A stretch of DNA of 64,000 nt, taken from NCBI RefSeq assembly GCF_003020585.1, contig NZ_PXUE01000001.1, positions 930,001-994,000 of the forward strand, read 5' to 3'. Under the pieces are notes generated by a model. It saw nothing but the letters and a program-made list of their open reading frames with translations, ran no database searches and had not been told where the DNA came from. The position numbers and the translations under genes are program-made. This DNA comes from Chryseobacterium aurantiacum. GTDB lineage: Bacteria; Bacteroidota; Bacteroidia; Flavobacteriales; Weeksellaceae. Shown piece by piece: positions 44,486 to 52,376 of this stretch (the first letter of the stretch is position 1; each line of letters begins with the position of its first letter).

Positions 44486-45766
44486 CTAGTTATAAAGTGA
44501 CTTTCTGAACCATTTATCAGCAAAGTTGAAACCGATTTTTAGGTTGATAAAGTTCTGGTTGATAAGATTATCACTAAGAGTTCCTCTCTTACCTAGTTCT
44601 ACACCAATCTCAAGACCACTCATTCTTGTAATACTACTATTCTTGAATGGAAGCATTACACCTGCTGAAATACCAAATTTATTAATGCTGTTCCCTTCTA
44701 ATTTCAGATTTCCTCTTTCATAGAAAGCTCCATATCTATAGATTACCCTTGAGAAGTAACTTCTGAAGTTATTATAGTTAGGTAAGTACCATCCTCCGGC
44801 AGAAATTCTATAGGTATCCTGGAAGTCAAATGTTCTTCCAAAATAAGAAATATCCTCACCTTTTTTATAGTCAACCTGTCCGGAAACAAACCAATGGTTA
44901 TCACTTCCATATCCTACCCCTACAGAAGCCTGTAACGGAAGAAGGTTTTTAGATTTTGTTTCTTTACGTTCCAGAATACTCTCATCAACTTTAGTTCCTG
45001 CTGCATCTGCGTATCTATAGGTACTGTTGATGTATTCAGTGGTCATGTTGCTCGTGTTCCCGAAAGTAGCTGTAGCTCCTATCGTTAACTTTTTATCCGT
45101 ACGTGTATTTAAAGTCTGGTAGCTGGTACCCAATGTAAAGTTAAAGTTTCTGACTCTGTTTTTCGTTTCATATCCGTTGATGTACTCAGAATATGAAGTA
45201 CGAAACTCATTAAGGTCATATAAATCTCCAAAATAAAGATTGGCTCTTGCCCCTACAGATAATTCCTGATTAATCTTATAAGAAACGGCAACTGCTGCAG
45301 TATTCAAGGTACCACTTCCTTTAAAAGCGTTGTAGTATGTAGTACCGCTCGATGCAACCTCCTGAGTTGCTATATCATAACTTTTTGAACTATAAGGCTG
45401 ATAGGAAATCCCCATTTTTACCCTTGAAGAGATAGGAAATGCCAAAGCAATATTAGAAAGGTAAGTTGAATGCTTTGTAGATTTCATATCGTTATAATTC
45501 GATTTGAAATAATTGTTTTCGTTGGTTGCCTCCAGTTTTATACTCGTAAGCTCGAAATTGGTGTTGTTTGCAGGGTTTGCAAAGTTGAAACTACTCGTAA
45601 AGTCACTTATATAAGCAGTAGATATACCTCCCATGGAAGCAGTTTCGATCGTATTATCATATTTTACATCTCCAATTCCATATGTTGCATAAGGCGAGTT
45701 ACTTAGACTCTGTGCATTAAGGAAATATCCAACCGATATGAATGATACTACAAAGATTTTTTTCAT
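44486..45766 (-). CDS. Putative outer membrane beta-barrel protein (FadL-like)
   Basis: A 426-residue outer-membrane protein with a signal peptide (MKKIFVVSFISVGYFLNAQ). SPYATYGIGDVKYDNTIETASMGGISTAYISDFTSSFNFANPAN near the N-terminus resembles the plug region of FadL/OmpP1-type transporters. The rest alternates amphipathic strands and ends in LKIGFNFADKWFRKSLYN. It is the first gene of the operon with lptC and anmK, so it may take part in envelope biogenesis (inference). The transported substrate is unknown. Confidence 0.8.
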   Translation of the reverse strand: MKKIFVVSFISVGYFLNAQSLSNSPYATYGIGDVKYDNTIETASMGGISTAYISDFTSSFNFANPANNTNFELTSIKLEATNENNYFKSNYNDMKSTKHSTYLSNIALAFPISSRVKMGISYQPYSSKSYDIATQEVASSGTTYYNAFKGSGTLNTAAVAVSYKINQELSVGARANLYFGDLYDLNEFRTSYSEYINGYETKNRVRNFNFTLGTSYQTLNTRTDKKLTIGATATFGNTSNMTTEYINSTYRYADAAGTKVDESILERKETKSKNLLPLQASVGVGYGSDNHWFVSGQVDYKKGEDISYFGRTFDFQDTYRISAGGWYLPNYNNFRSYFSRVIYRYGAFYERGNLKLEGNSINKFGISAGVMLPFKNSSITRMSGLEIGVELGKRGTLSDNLINQNFINLKIGFNFADKWFRKSLYN

Positions 45767-45905
45767 TCTTTATTTTTAAAACAATGCGCAAATATCTTAA
45801 ATATTAATGAATTGTAAAAATTATATGTGGTTAAAGTTTGTTAAGGGCCTTTCTTTAAGAGAAAAATGCAATTTTTTATTCAGAAAAATAATAATTCTAT
45901 TATAG

Positions 45906-45944
45906 AAAAAAGACCGCTTATATTTCTACAACGGTCTTTTTTTT
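45906..45944. terminator. Terminator downstream of the aldehyde dehydrogenase gene
   Basis: AAAAAAGACCG at 45906-45916 pairs with CGGTCTTTTTT at 45932-45942; A- and T-tracts allow function in both directions. Confidence 0.8.
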
Positions 45945-45963
45945 AGTAACAGGGTTTATAGAA

Positions 45964-47283
45964 TTATTTCACCTGAAGAACAGAACGGCTATGGCTAAAA
46001 CTTTCAAAACTGAATTTTCCATGATATTTTCCCATTCCTGAAGTTCCCACCCCTCCAAAAGGTAAATAATGAGAACCTACATGAATAATAGTACTGTTGA
46101 TTTCTGCGTCACCACTTGTTGTATGGCTTAAAATATGATCTGCAAATTCCTGATTTTCCGTAAAAACATATAAAGCCAATGGCTTAGGACGGTTATTGAT
46201 TTCTTCCAGAGCCTCATTGATGTCATGATAAGTCATAATAGGGAGGATGGGCCCGAAAATCTCCTGCTGCATTACCTGATCATCCCAGGTGATATGATCC
46301 ATCAAAGTTGCTTCAAAATGACGGGTTTCAAGATCATAATTTCCCCCATAGATCACTTTTTCAGGAGCTGCTTCCAGATATCCGGCCAGATTCTTAATTT
46401 GATTCTGACTCACAATCTTTCCTATTTTTCCTAAAGATTCATCATTGTAAACAGTTTTTAAATGAGCCTTGAATTTCTCAATAAAAGTATTTTTTACAGA
46501 TTCATGAATATAGATATAGTCTGGAGCAACGCATGTTTGTCCACAGTTAATCCATTTTCCGTAGGATATTCTTTCCACCGCCTTATCAAGGTCGGCATCT
46601 TCGTGAACAATGGTTGGCGACTTTCCTCCCAGCTCTAGAGCTAAAGGAATCAATTGTTCTGCAGCAGCTTTCATGACAATTTTTCCCACATTTGGGCTTC
46701 CGGTAAAGAAGATATAATCAAAAGGAAGACTTAATAAGAGTGTATTTTCTTCAATAGCTCCTTGAATTACTGCAACATAAGACTCTTCAAAAGATTCTTT
46801 CACAATTTTTTCCAGGATTTTGGCAACATGAGGAGTATTTTCTGATGGTTTTAGGATAGCTGTATTTCCCGCAATCAACGCTCCGATTAATGGACTGAAT
46901 GTCAACTGCACAGGATAGTTAAAAGGTCCGATAATATAGTTCACCCCATACGGCTCATACATGATTTTACTTATAACTTCAGCTCCGGACGGATGTGGTT
47001 TTGATGGTACAGAAGTAGGTTGAGCCCATTCATCTATATTTTCCAGAAAATAATCCAGCTCGCTGATGACGATTTGAATTTCCACATATTCAGCTTCTTT
47101 TCGGCTTTTACCCAAATCGATAAACAAAGCTTCACAAAGTGCATCCGTATGATTTAAAAATACCTCACGGAATTTTCTTAAACTGGATTTTCGGAATTCT
47201 ATATCTTTCGTTTGATTGGTTTTGAAAAAAGCTTTCTGCTGCTGGAAAACCGCTCTTATTTTCTCTTCGGATTCTTTATTCAT
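45964..47283 (-). CDS. Aldehyde dehydrogenase family protein (class 3-like)
   Basis: A 439-residue NAD(P)-dependent aldehyde dehydrogenase that oxidises aldehydes to acids. The catalytic Glu lies in LALELGGKSP at about residue 216, and the catalytic Cys in WINCGQTCVAPDY at about 250. IFFTGSPNVGKIVM near 185 is the cofactor loop. The short length and the absence of an N-terminal extension fit class 3 (ALDH3-type, fatty or aromatic aldehydes). A palindromic operator candidate overlaps its promoter region at 47368-47393, so it may be induced by lipid or organic peroxides or aldehydes (inference). Confidence 0.94.
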   Translation of the reverse strand: MNKESEEKIRAVFQQQKAFFKTNQTKDIEFRKSSLRKFREVFLNHTDALCEALFIDLGKSRKEAEYVEIQIVISELDYFLENIDEWAQPTSVPSKPHPSGAEVISKIMYEPYGVNYIIGPFNYPVQLTFSPLIGALIAGNTAILKPSENTPHVAKILEKIVKESFEESYVAVIQGAIEENTLLLSLPFDYIFFTGSPNVGKIVMKAAAEQLIPLALELGGKSPTIVHEDADLDKAVERISYGKWINCGQTCVAPDYIYIHESVKNTFIEKFKAHLKTVYNDESLGKIGKIVSQNQIKNLAGYLEAAPEKVIYGGNYDLETRHFEATLMDHITWDDQVMQQEIFGPILPIMTYHDINEALEEINNRPKPLALYVFTENQEFADHILSHTTSGDAEINSTIIHVGSHYLPFGGVGTSGMGKYHGKFSFESFSHSRSVLQVK

Positions 47284-47351
47284 TTTTAATTTATTTTGAT
47301 GATTAAAATTGGCTAAATTCTTATCGTTAAGTTAGATTAAAATTAGCAATG

Positions 47352-47385
47352 CAAATGTATTTCCAAAAAATTAAATTGTGCACAA
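47352..47385 (-). promoter_or_regulatory. Candidate promoter of the aldehyde dehydrogenase gene
   Basis: On the minus strand TTG (47385-47383), a 23-nt spacer and TACATTTG (47359-47352) match the flavobacterial promoter. The -33 end lies inside the 26-bp palindrome. A 5' leader of about 65 nt is implied. Confidence 0.45.
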
Positions 47386-47393
47386 TTTAATTT
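47368..47393. promoter_or_regulatory. Perfect 26-bp palindrome, MarR/OhrR-type operator candidate
   Basis: The 13-bp half AAATTAAATTGTG is followed directly by its exact reverse complement. The centre TTGTGCACAA resembles MarR/OhrR-family operators (recalled, not searched). It overlaps the promoter of the aldehyde dehydrogenase gene. No marR or ohrR gene is in the window. Confidence 0.65.
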
Positions 47394-47517
47394 CAAATTT
47401 ATTCTAATTAGATTATTGATGTTTCCTATAATAGGGTTTGGAGAACCTTAAAATAGATGCAAAGGATTTTTATGACAGATTAAACAGACTTAATTTATAA
47501 ATTGAAATAAGATTTTT

Positions 47518-47525
47518 TATCTTTG
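47518..47525 (+). promoter_or_regulatory. -7 box of the delta' gene
   Basis: TATCTTTG ends 4 nt before the ATG at 47530, implying a leaderless or nearly leaderless message. No TTG is found at 17-23 nt upstream. Confidence 0.4.
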
Positions 47526-47529
47526 GAAC

Positions 47530-48648
47530 ATGAATTGGGAGAACATCGCCGGACAGGAAAACCTGAAAAGACTTCTTAAAGAAAGTATCACCGAAAACAG
47601 AGTGAGCCACGCCCAACTTTTTGTAGGAAAAGAGGGGTATGGAACATTACCAATGGTTTTGGCCTATGCGAAAGAAATTTTGAACCAGGAAAATGAGCAT
47701 GCTGCTTCAAAAGTGGAGCATCTTAATCATCTTGATCTTCACTTTAGTTTTCCGGTTTTTACGGACAACAAAAATTCATTAAGCAAAAATAAATTCGAAG
47801 AGTTTAGGGAAATGATTTTAGCATCTCCCTATGCAAGTTATGATGACTGGACTGCTTTTTTAGAGTCCGAAAACAAACAGCTTTTCATTTCGGCAGATGA
47901 AGTTGATGATCAGAACCAAAAATTTGCTCTAAAAAGCTTTGAAGGAGGAACCAAGATGCTCATCGTATGGAGAGCAGATAAAATGAATGTGGCTGCTTCC
48001 AACAAGTTTCTAAAGTTTCTGGAAGAACCCCCTGCAAAAACCATCATTCTTCTTACCGCAGAAAATACCAATGATATTCTTCCTACCATCCTTTCCAGAA
48101 CCCAGATTGTAGAGGTTCCTAGAATTCATGATGAAGACCTTGGGGATTATCTAAAAAAGAATTTTTCTGTTTCTGAGGAAAAAGTAAAAGAGATTGTTCA
48201 TGAAGCACAGGGAAATCTGAATGAAGCTATAAAACTGCTGAATTCAGGAGATAAGAGCAATGAGTTTGAAAAATTATTTGTACAATGGGTTCGTGATGCC
48301 TTTATGGTAAAAAAGAAACCAGAATACCTTAGAAGCATTATTTTCTGGGCAAGAGAAATTGCAGGCTGGAACAGGGAAAAACAAAAGAATTTTTTAAACT
48401 ACTGTTCTGAGATTTTCAGACTAGCTCTTCTTCAGAATTATCAATCCGAAAATTTGGTCTATAAAAAGATCAATGCCAACGGATTCAACTGGGCCGGTTT
48501 TTCAAAATTTATCAGTGGAGCGAATATTGAAAGTATTCTGGAAGAAATCAATACTGCAGATCTTCATCTTACCAGAAATGGAAATCCTAAAATAGTCTGG
48601 ACTGACCTTGGTATAAAGCTATCGAGATATATTCATAAAAGCACTTAA
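47530..48648 (+). CDS. holB: DNA polymerase III subunit delta'
   Basis: A 372-residue clamp-loader subunit. WENIAGQENLKRLLKESITENRVSHAQLFVG at the N-terminus is the delta'/gamma-tau opening. The Walker A region reads GKEGYGTLPM (about 34-43) and lacks the GKT of an active P-loop, as usual for delta', which does not hydrolyse ATP. KMLIVWRADKMNVAASNKFLKFLEEPPAKTIILLTAEN near 145 matches the Walker B/sensor region, with FLEEPP diagnostic. LPTILSRTQIVEVPR has the SRC-like sensor motif with Cys replaced by Thr. Confidence 0.92.
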   Translation: MNWENIAGQENLKRLLKESITENRVSHAQLFVGKEGYGTLPMVLAYAKEILNQENEHAASKVEHLNHLDLHFSFPVFTDNKNSLSKNKFEEFREMILASPYASYDDWTAFLESENKQLFISADEVDDQNQKFALKSFEGGTKMLIVWRADKMNVAASNKFLKFLEEPPAKTIILLTAENTNDILPTILSRTQIVEVPRIHDEDLGDYLKKNFSVSEEKVKEIVHEAQGNLNEAIKLLNSGDKSNEFEKLFVQWVRDAFMVKKKPEYLRSIIFWAREIAGWNREKQKNFLNYCSEIFRLALLQNYQSENLVYKKINANGFNWAGFSKFISGANIESILEEINTADLHLTRNGNPKIVWTDLGIKLSRYIHKST

Positions 48649-48650
48649 TA

Positions 48651-48681
48651 AAAAACTCCGGAACATTTCCGGAGTTTTTTT
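48651..48681. terminator. Terminator after holB
   Basis: AAACTCCGGAA pairs with TTCCGGAGTTT around a CAT loop (48653-48677), followed by T residues, with an A-tract on the other side. Confidence 0.88.
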
Positions 48682-48700
48682 CTTTATAGATATAGTTATT

Positions 48701-48934
48701 TTAAACTGCCTTTTTTTCCTTTACAGTCTTTTTATCTTTTGCCTTAGGAGTATTTTCTGCTGTTTTCATCTTGGCATCACAGCCTTTATGATGAGCATCA
48801 GAACACGCTTTTTTATCTTTTACAGAACATTCTTTCTTATCCTTTCCTGCACAACATCCGCCCTCTTTTGGCTTTTCCTGCGCATAAGTAAATGTAAATA
48901 AGCCAATGGCCAGAACTGAAATTATTTTTTTCAT
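48701..48934 (-). CDS. Small exported Cys/Lys-rich protein, unknown function
   Basis: A 77-residue protein with a signal peptide (MKKIISVLAIGLFTFTYA) and a very biased mature part: six cysteines in EGGCCAGKDKKECS, KKACSDAHHKGCDAK, two adjacent histidines, then a lysine-rich tail (KAKDKKTVKEKKAV). The spacing looks like a metal-binding peptide of the periplasm (inference). Similar short Lys/Cys-rich exported proteins occur in Chryseobacterium, as I recall, without an assigned role. It has a consistent signal peptide and lies after a terminator, so it is likely real. Confidence 0.7.
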   Translation of the reverse strand: MKKIISVLAIGLFTFTYAQEKPKEGGCCAGKDKKECSVKDKKACSDAHHKGCDAKMKTAENTPKAKDKKTVKEKKAV

Positions 48935-49113
48935 GATCTTAAATTTTTAAAGTAGATAAAAATAATATTTTTTTTGAATTGTTTTAGAATGTTCAAATAA
49001 TTTTTGAAATAACCTTCATTATTCCTGTTAAAGATGACTTTTTATATGACTTCTTTACTCTTTCATAGAGGCTGTCTTTTATTCTTGATAAATTAAATCA
49101 ATCTTAAAAAACC

Positions 49114-49129
49114 AATCAAACGTTTGATT
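49114..49129. promoter_or_regulatory. TetR operator candidate (16-bp perfect palindrome)
   Basis: AATCAAACGTTTGATT is a perfect palindrome that covers the -33 TTTG of the efflux operon promoter. Its size and position are typical of an autoregulatory TetR operator. Confidence 0.75.
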
Positions 49130-49153
49130 CAGTTAAAAACTTATGTAAATTTG
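49123..49153 (+). promoter_or_regulatory. Promoter of the tetR-tolC-emrAB operon
   Basis: TTTG at 49123-49126, a 19-nt spacer and TAAATTTG at 49146-49153 form a full flavobacterial promoter. The ATG follows 11 nt after the -7 box. A repressor on the overlapping palindrome would block RNA polymerase. Confidence 0.75.
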
Positions 49154-49164
49154 CGCCCTGAAAA

Positions 49165-49803
49165 ATGGACACTGACATGATTTCAAAAGAAGAAAATATA
49201 TTGTTTGCAGCTGAAAAGCTCTTTGCTGAAAAGGGTTTTGATGGAACTTCCACAAGAGAAATTGCAAAAATGGCTAATGTAAACATCTCTATGATTTCGT
49301 ATTATTTTGGTTCTAAGGAAAAACTTTATGAAAAATTGGTTGAATACAGGATGAATGAGGGACAGTTTTTTTCAAAGGATATTGTAGAGAGAACTGACCT
49401 TAATGAATGGCAGAAAATTGAGAAAATAATAGACCAGTTTTCCAATAGAATAAGAACCCAGAAATGCTTTTACAGGATTATGCAGAGAGAACAGCTTCAT
49501 GCAGAGAATCCTCAGATTGTAGCATTTTTAAAGGAAACCAAAATGTCTTTCCTTTCCATGTATTCCCGAATATTGGAAAGTGGACTGAAAAGTGGTGTTT
49601 TTACCAAAAATCCTCCTATTTATCTATTGCATTCTACTATAAGCGGAACTTTATTCTATGCATTCAATGCCAAGGAAATGTATAAGGAATTCCTTAATGA
49701 TACAGCAGAAGATGATGTTTTTGACGAAACATATTATACCGAACTTAATAAACATATAAAACATTTACTAAAAGACCTTTTAGGTTATGAAGAGAATAAA
49801 TAA
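49165..49803 (+). CDS. TetR/AcrR family transcriptional regulator
   Basis: A 212-residue one-component repressor. The N-terminal helix-turn-helix is canonical: ILFAAEKLFAEKGFDGTSTREIAKMANVNISMISYYFGSKEKLYEKL (about residues 12-58). The C-terminal region is a variable ligand-binding domain. The 16-bp palindrome over its own promoter is the likely operator, and the downstream overlapping efflux genes are the likely targets. An alternative start is Met5 (49177). The ligand is unknown. Confidence 0.93.
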   Translation: MDTDMISKEENILFAAEKLFAEKGFDGTSTREIAKMANVNISMISYYFGSKEKLYEKLVEYRMNEGQFFSKDIVERTDLNEWQKIEKIIDQFSNRIRTQKCFYRIMQREQLHAENPQIVAFLKETKMSFLSMYSRILESGLKSGVFTKNPPIYLLHSTISGTLFYAFNAKEMYKEFLNDTAEDDVFDETYYTELNKHIKHLLKDLLGYEENK

Positions 49804-51103
49804 CTCAGTGATTGCATTATCACTATTCGTAGGAATAGCAAATGCAAATGCTCAGGAGAAGAAAAACCTTTCTCTTGACGAAGCTGTGCAGCTGGGAATC
49901 CAGAACAGCAAGAATCTCAAGATCGATGCAGCCAAGATCGAAGAGGCTACAGCTAATCTTCTGGAAGCTAAAAATAAACAGCTACCGGAATTGAAAGTGT
50001 CAGGTAGCTATATGTACCTTCCGATAAAGCCCAATGTAGATATTAAACTTCCCGGGGTATCAGGTGGAGCAGGAGGGCCAGAGGTACATCAGGTGCTTTA
50101 TGGTTCTGCAAATCTTAGTGTACCTATTTACAGCGGAGGAAGAATCAAGTATGGTATCCAATCTGCAAAATATCTGGTAGAAGCTTCAAAATTAAGTACG
50201 GAGAATGACAAGATTGCCATTGCTTATAATGTAGCTCAGGCTTATAATAATTTGTTTAAAGCTAACCAGTCTATTAAGGTTTTTGAAGAAAATCTTTCCG
50301 CTTCACAAAAGAGAGATGAAACTTTCCTTAAAATGGAGAATAATGGATTAATTGCCAGAAACGACAGATTAAAGGCAAATCTCCAGACTTCAAACATTGA
50401 ACTTCAATTATTGGAAGCCAAGAATAATTACAATATTGCCAATATCAATATGGATCTGTTATTAGGACTTCCTGAAACCACAGAAATTGATGTAGACCAA
50501 AATTATATTGAAGAAGGTTCGGAGGTGAAACCTGTTGACTTTTATGTGAATGAAGCCAGAGAAAACCGTAAGGATCTACAGGCCTTGGCACAACAAAGAA
50601 AGGCTGCTGAGTTGGGAACAAAGTCTGCAAAGGCAGAGAACCTTCCCTCACTGGCATTTACCGGAGGATATGTAGCAGCAGATATTCCTAAGTTTCTTAC
50701 TATTTACAATGCTGTGAATGTAGGAGTTGGGATTTCTTATAATTTATCCAACATCTGGAAAGAAAATTCATCATTAAAGCAGTCTCAGGCTAGAGAAAAG
50801 GAATTAGCCGCTACAGATGAATTACTGAATGACAACATTAAGCTTGATGTAAACAGAGAATATCAAAACACAGATTACTCTAAAAAAAGAATAGCTGTTT
50901 TTGAAAAATCTGCTGAGCAGGCTAACGAAAATTTCAGAATCACAAAAAATAAATATGATAACGGTCTTGCTACCATGACGGAACTATTGGATGCAGACGC
51001 CGCTCAGATTGGAGCCAACGTAGGGGTAATCAATGCAAAAGCAGATGCAGCGCTGGCCTACAGAAAACTATTACAAACAACAGGAACTTTAACAATTAAA
51101 TAA
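49787..51103 (+). CDS. TolC family outer membrane efflux protein
   Basis: A 438-residue outer-membrane channel with a signal peptide (MKRINNSVIALSLFVGIANANAQ). The start overlaps the tetR end by 17 nt, so translation is coupled. The two TolC half-repeats are seen as LSLDEAVQLGIQNSKNLKIDAAKIEEATANLLEA near 28 and KVDLQALAQQ-type helix (RENRKDLQALAQQRKAAELG) near 265, with GLATMTELLDADAAQIGANVG near 391. With the next two genes it would form a tripartite pump across both membranes. Confidence 0.93.
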   Translation: MKRINNSVIALSLFVGIANANAQEKKNLSLDEAVQLGIQNSKNLKIDAAKIEEATANLLEAKNKQLPELKVSGSYMYLPIKPNVDIKLPGVSGGAGGPEVHQVLYGSANLSVPIYSGGRIKYGIQSAKYLVEASKLSTENDKIAIAYNVAQAYNNLFKANQSIKVFEENLSASQKRDETFLKMENNGLIARNDRLKANLQTSNIELQLLEAKNNYNIANINMDLLLGLPETTEIDVDQNYIEEGSEVKPVDFYVNEARENRKDLQALAQQRKAAELGTKSAKAENLPSLAFTGGYVAADIPKFLTIYNAVNVGVGISYNLSNIWKENSSLKQSQAREKELAATDELLNDNIKLDVNREYQNTDYSKKRIAVFEKSAEQANENFRITKNKYDNGLATMTELLDADAAQIGANVGVINAKADAALAYRKLLQTTGTLTIK

Positions 51104-51119
51104 TCAGATCGAAACCAAA

Positions 51120-52223
51120 ATGGAAAATAATAATACACAGGCAGTTGAACCTAAAAAGAAAAAAAGCTTAGTTTTTCCTATCATTTTAGCAGCTGTAGTA
51201 ATTGGAGGAGGTATTTATGGTTATAGAGCCTATACCTACGGACAATATCATGAAGAGACTGATGATGCTCAAATTGCATCAAATATGGCTCCCGTAATTT
51301 CTAAAATCTCCGGATATGTAGCGGAGGTAAAAGTAAAGGATAATCAGTTTGTAAAGAAAGGTGATACTTTGGTTATTTTAGATAACAGAGATCAGAAAAT
51401 GGCCCTTGAACAGTCTCAGGCAGCTTTAGCCACAGCAAAAAGCAATATTTCTACAGCTGAAGCAACTACCACAGCAACTTCCAAAAATATTAACAGCTCT
51501 CAGGCAGCAGTAGCAGTAGCAAATGCACAGATTGAAGCAGCAAAGGTAAATGTATGGAAAACGTCACAAGATCTGAAAAGATATGCTAATCTGGTAAAAG
51601 ATCATTCTATTACAGAGCAGCAATATGAGCAGGCATTGGCAGCCAAACAGTCAGCTGATAAACAGTTTCAGGTATTGGTAGATCAAAGAAACCAAATTGC
51701 CCAGCAAACGACCATCGCTTCTTCACAGACAGCAGCAAGCTCTCAGCAGATCAGCGTAGCAAGTTCTACTGCAAAACAAAGAGAAGTAGATGTAGAAAAC
51801 GCGAAACTAAATCTATCATACACTGTAATCTTGGCGCCAGAAGACGGATATGTAGGGAAAGTATCTACACAGGCTGGACAATATCTTCAGGCAGGATCAC
51901 AGTTATTTGCTTTGGTTAAAAATGACCAGAAATGGGTAGTGGCTAATTTTAAGGAAACGCAGGTAGATAAAATGGTGGAAGGACAAAAAGTAAAAATTGA
52001 AATTGACGCTTTCCCTGATAAAGAATTTGAAGGAGTGGTGAGTTCATTCTCTCCGGCTACCGGTGCTACTTTCTCCATTCTTCCTCCTGATAATGCGAGT
52101 GGTAACTTCGTAAAAGTAGTTCAGAGACTTCCTGTAAAAGTAGATTTTGTAAACCTTGATAAAAATATTGCAAAAAGACTAAGAACAGGGATGAATGTGA
52201 AAGCAGAAGTTTCTTTGAAATAG
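51120..52223 (+). CDS. HlyD family secretion protein (EmrA-like membrane fusion protein)
   Basis: A 367-residue periplasmic adaptor. One transmembrane helix at about 16-37 (SLVFPIILAAVVIGGGIYGY), then YHEETDDAQIASNMAPVISKISGYV, the EmrA-type biotinyl-lipoyl opening with ETDDA. A long alanine/glutamine-rich coiled coil follows (about 90-220), then the second lipoyl half (TVILAPEDGYVGKVSTQAGQ). It links the MFS pump to TolC. The gene lies 16 bp after tolC. Confidence 0.94.
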   Translation: MENNNTQAVEPKKKKSLVFPIILAAVVIGGGIYGYRAYTYGQYHEETDDAQIASNMAPVISKISGYVAEVKVKDNQFVKKGDTLVILDNRDQKMALEQSQAALATAKSNISTAEATTTATSKNINSSQAAVAVANAQIEAAKVNVWKTSQDLKRYANLVKDHSITEQQYEQALAAKQSADKQFQVLVDQRNQIAQQTTIASSQTAASSQQISVASSTAKQREVDVENAKLNLSYTVILAPEDGYVGKVSTQAGQYLQAGSQLFALVKNDQKWVVANFKETQVDKMVEGQKVKIEIDAFPDKEFEGVVSSFSPATGATFSILPPDNASGNFVKVVQRLPVKVDFVNLDKNIAKRLRTGMNVKAEVSLK

Positions 52224-52312
52224 CATGCATGTATTGAGGTGAAATGTATGAACAATTGATTTAAAAATTAAGCCGAAGACGGTTAATTCCCGGATATAAG
52301 CACAATTTGAAT

Positions 52313-52369
52313 CATCAATACATTTTACATTGTACATTTTACAAAATTTTTACATCAATACATTGTACA
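52313..52369. repeat. Direct repeats between the adaptor and MFS genes
   Basis: CATCAATACATT occurs at 52313-52324 and 52353-52364 (40 bp apart), and CATTGTACA at 52328-52336 and 52361-52369. The block ends 7 nt before the MFS start. It looks like the low-complexity CATT/TACA repeats seen before some flavobacterial genes. Confidence 0.55.
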
Positions 52370-52376
52370 AAAAATT

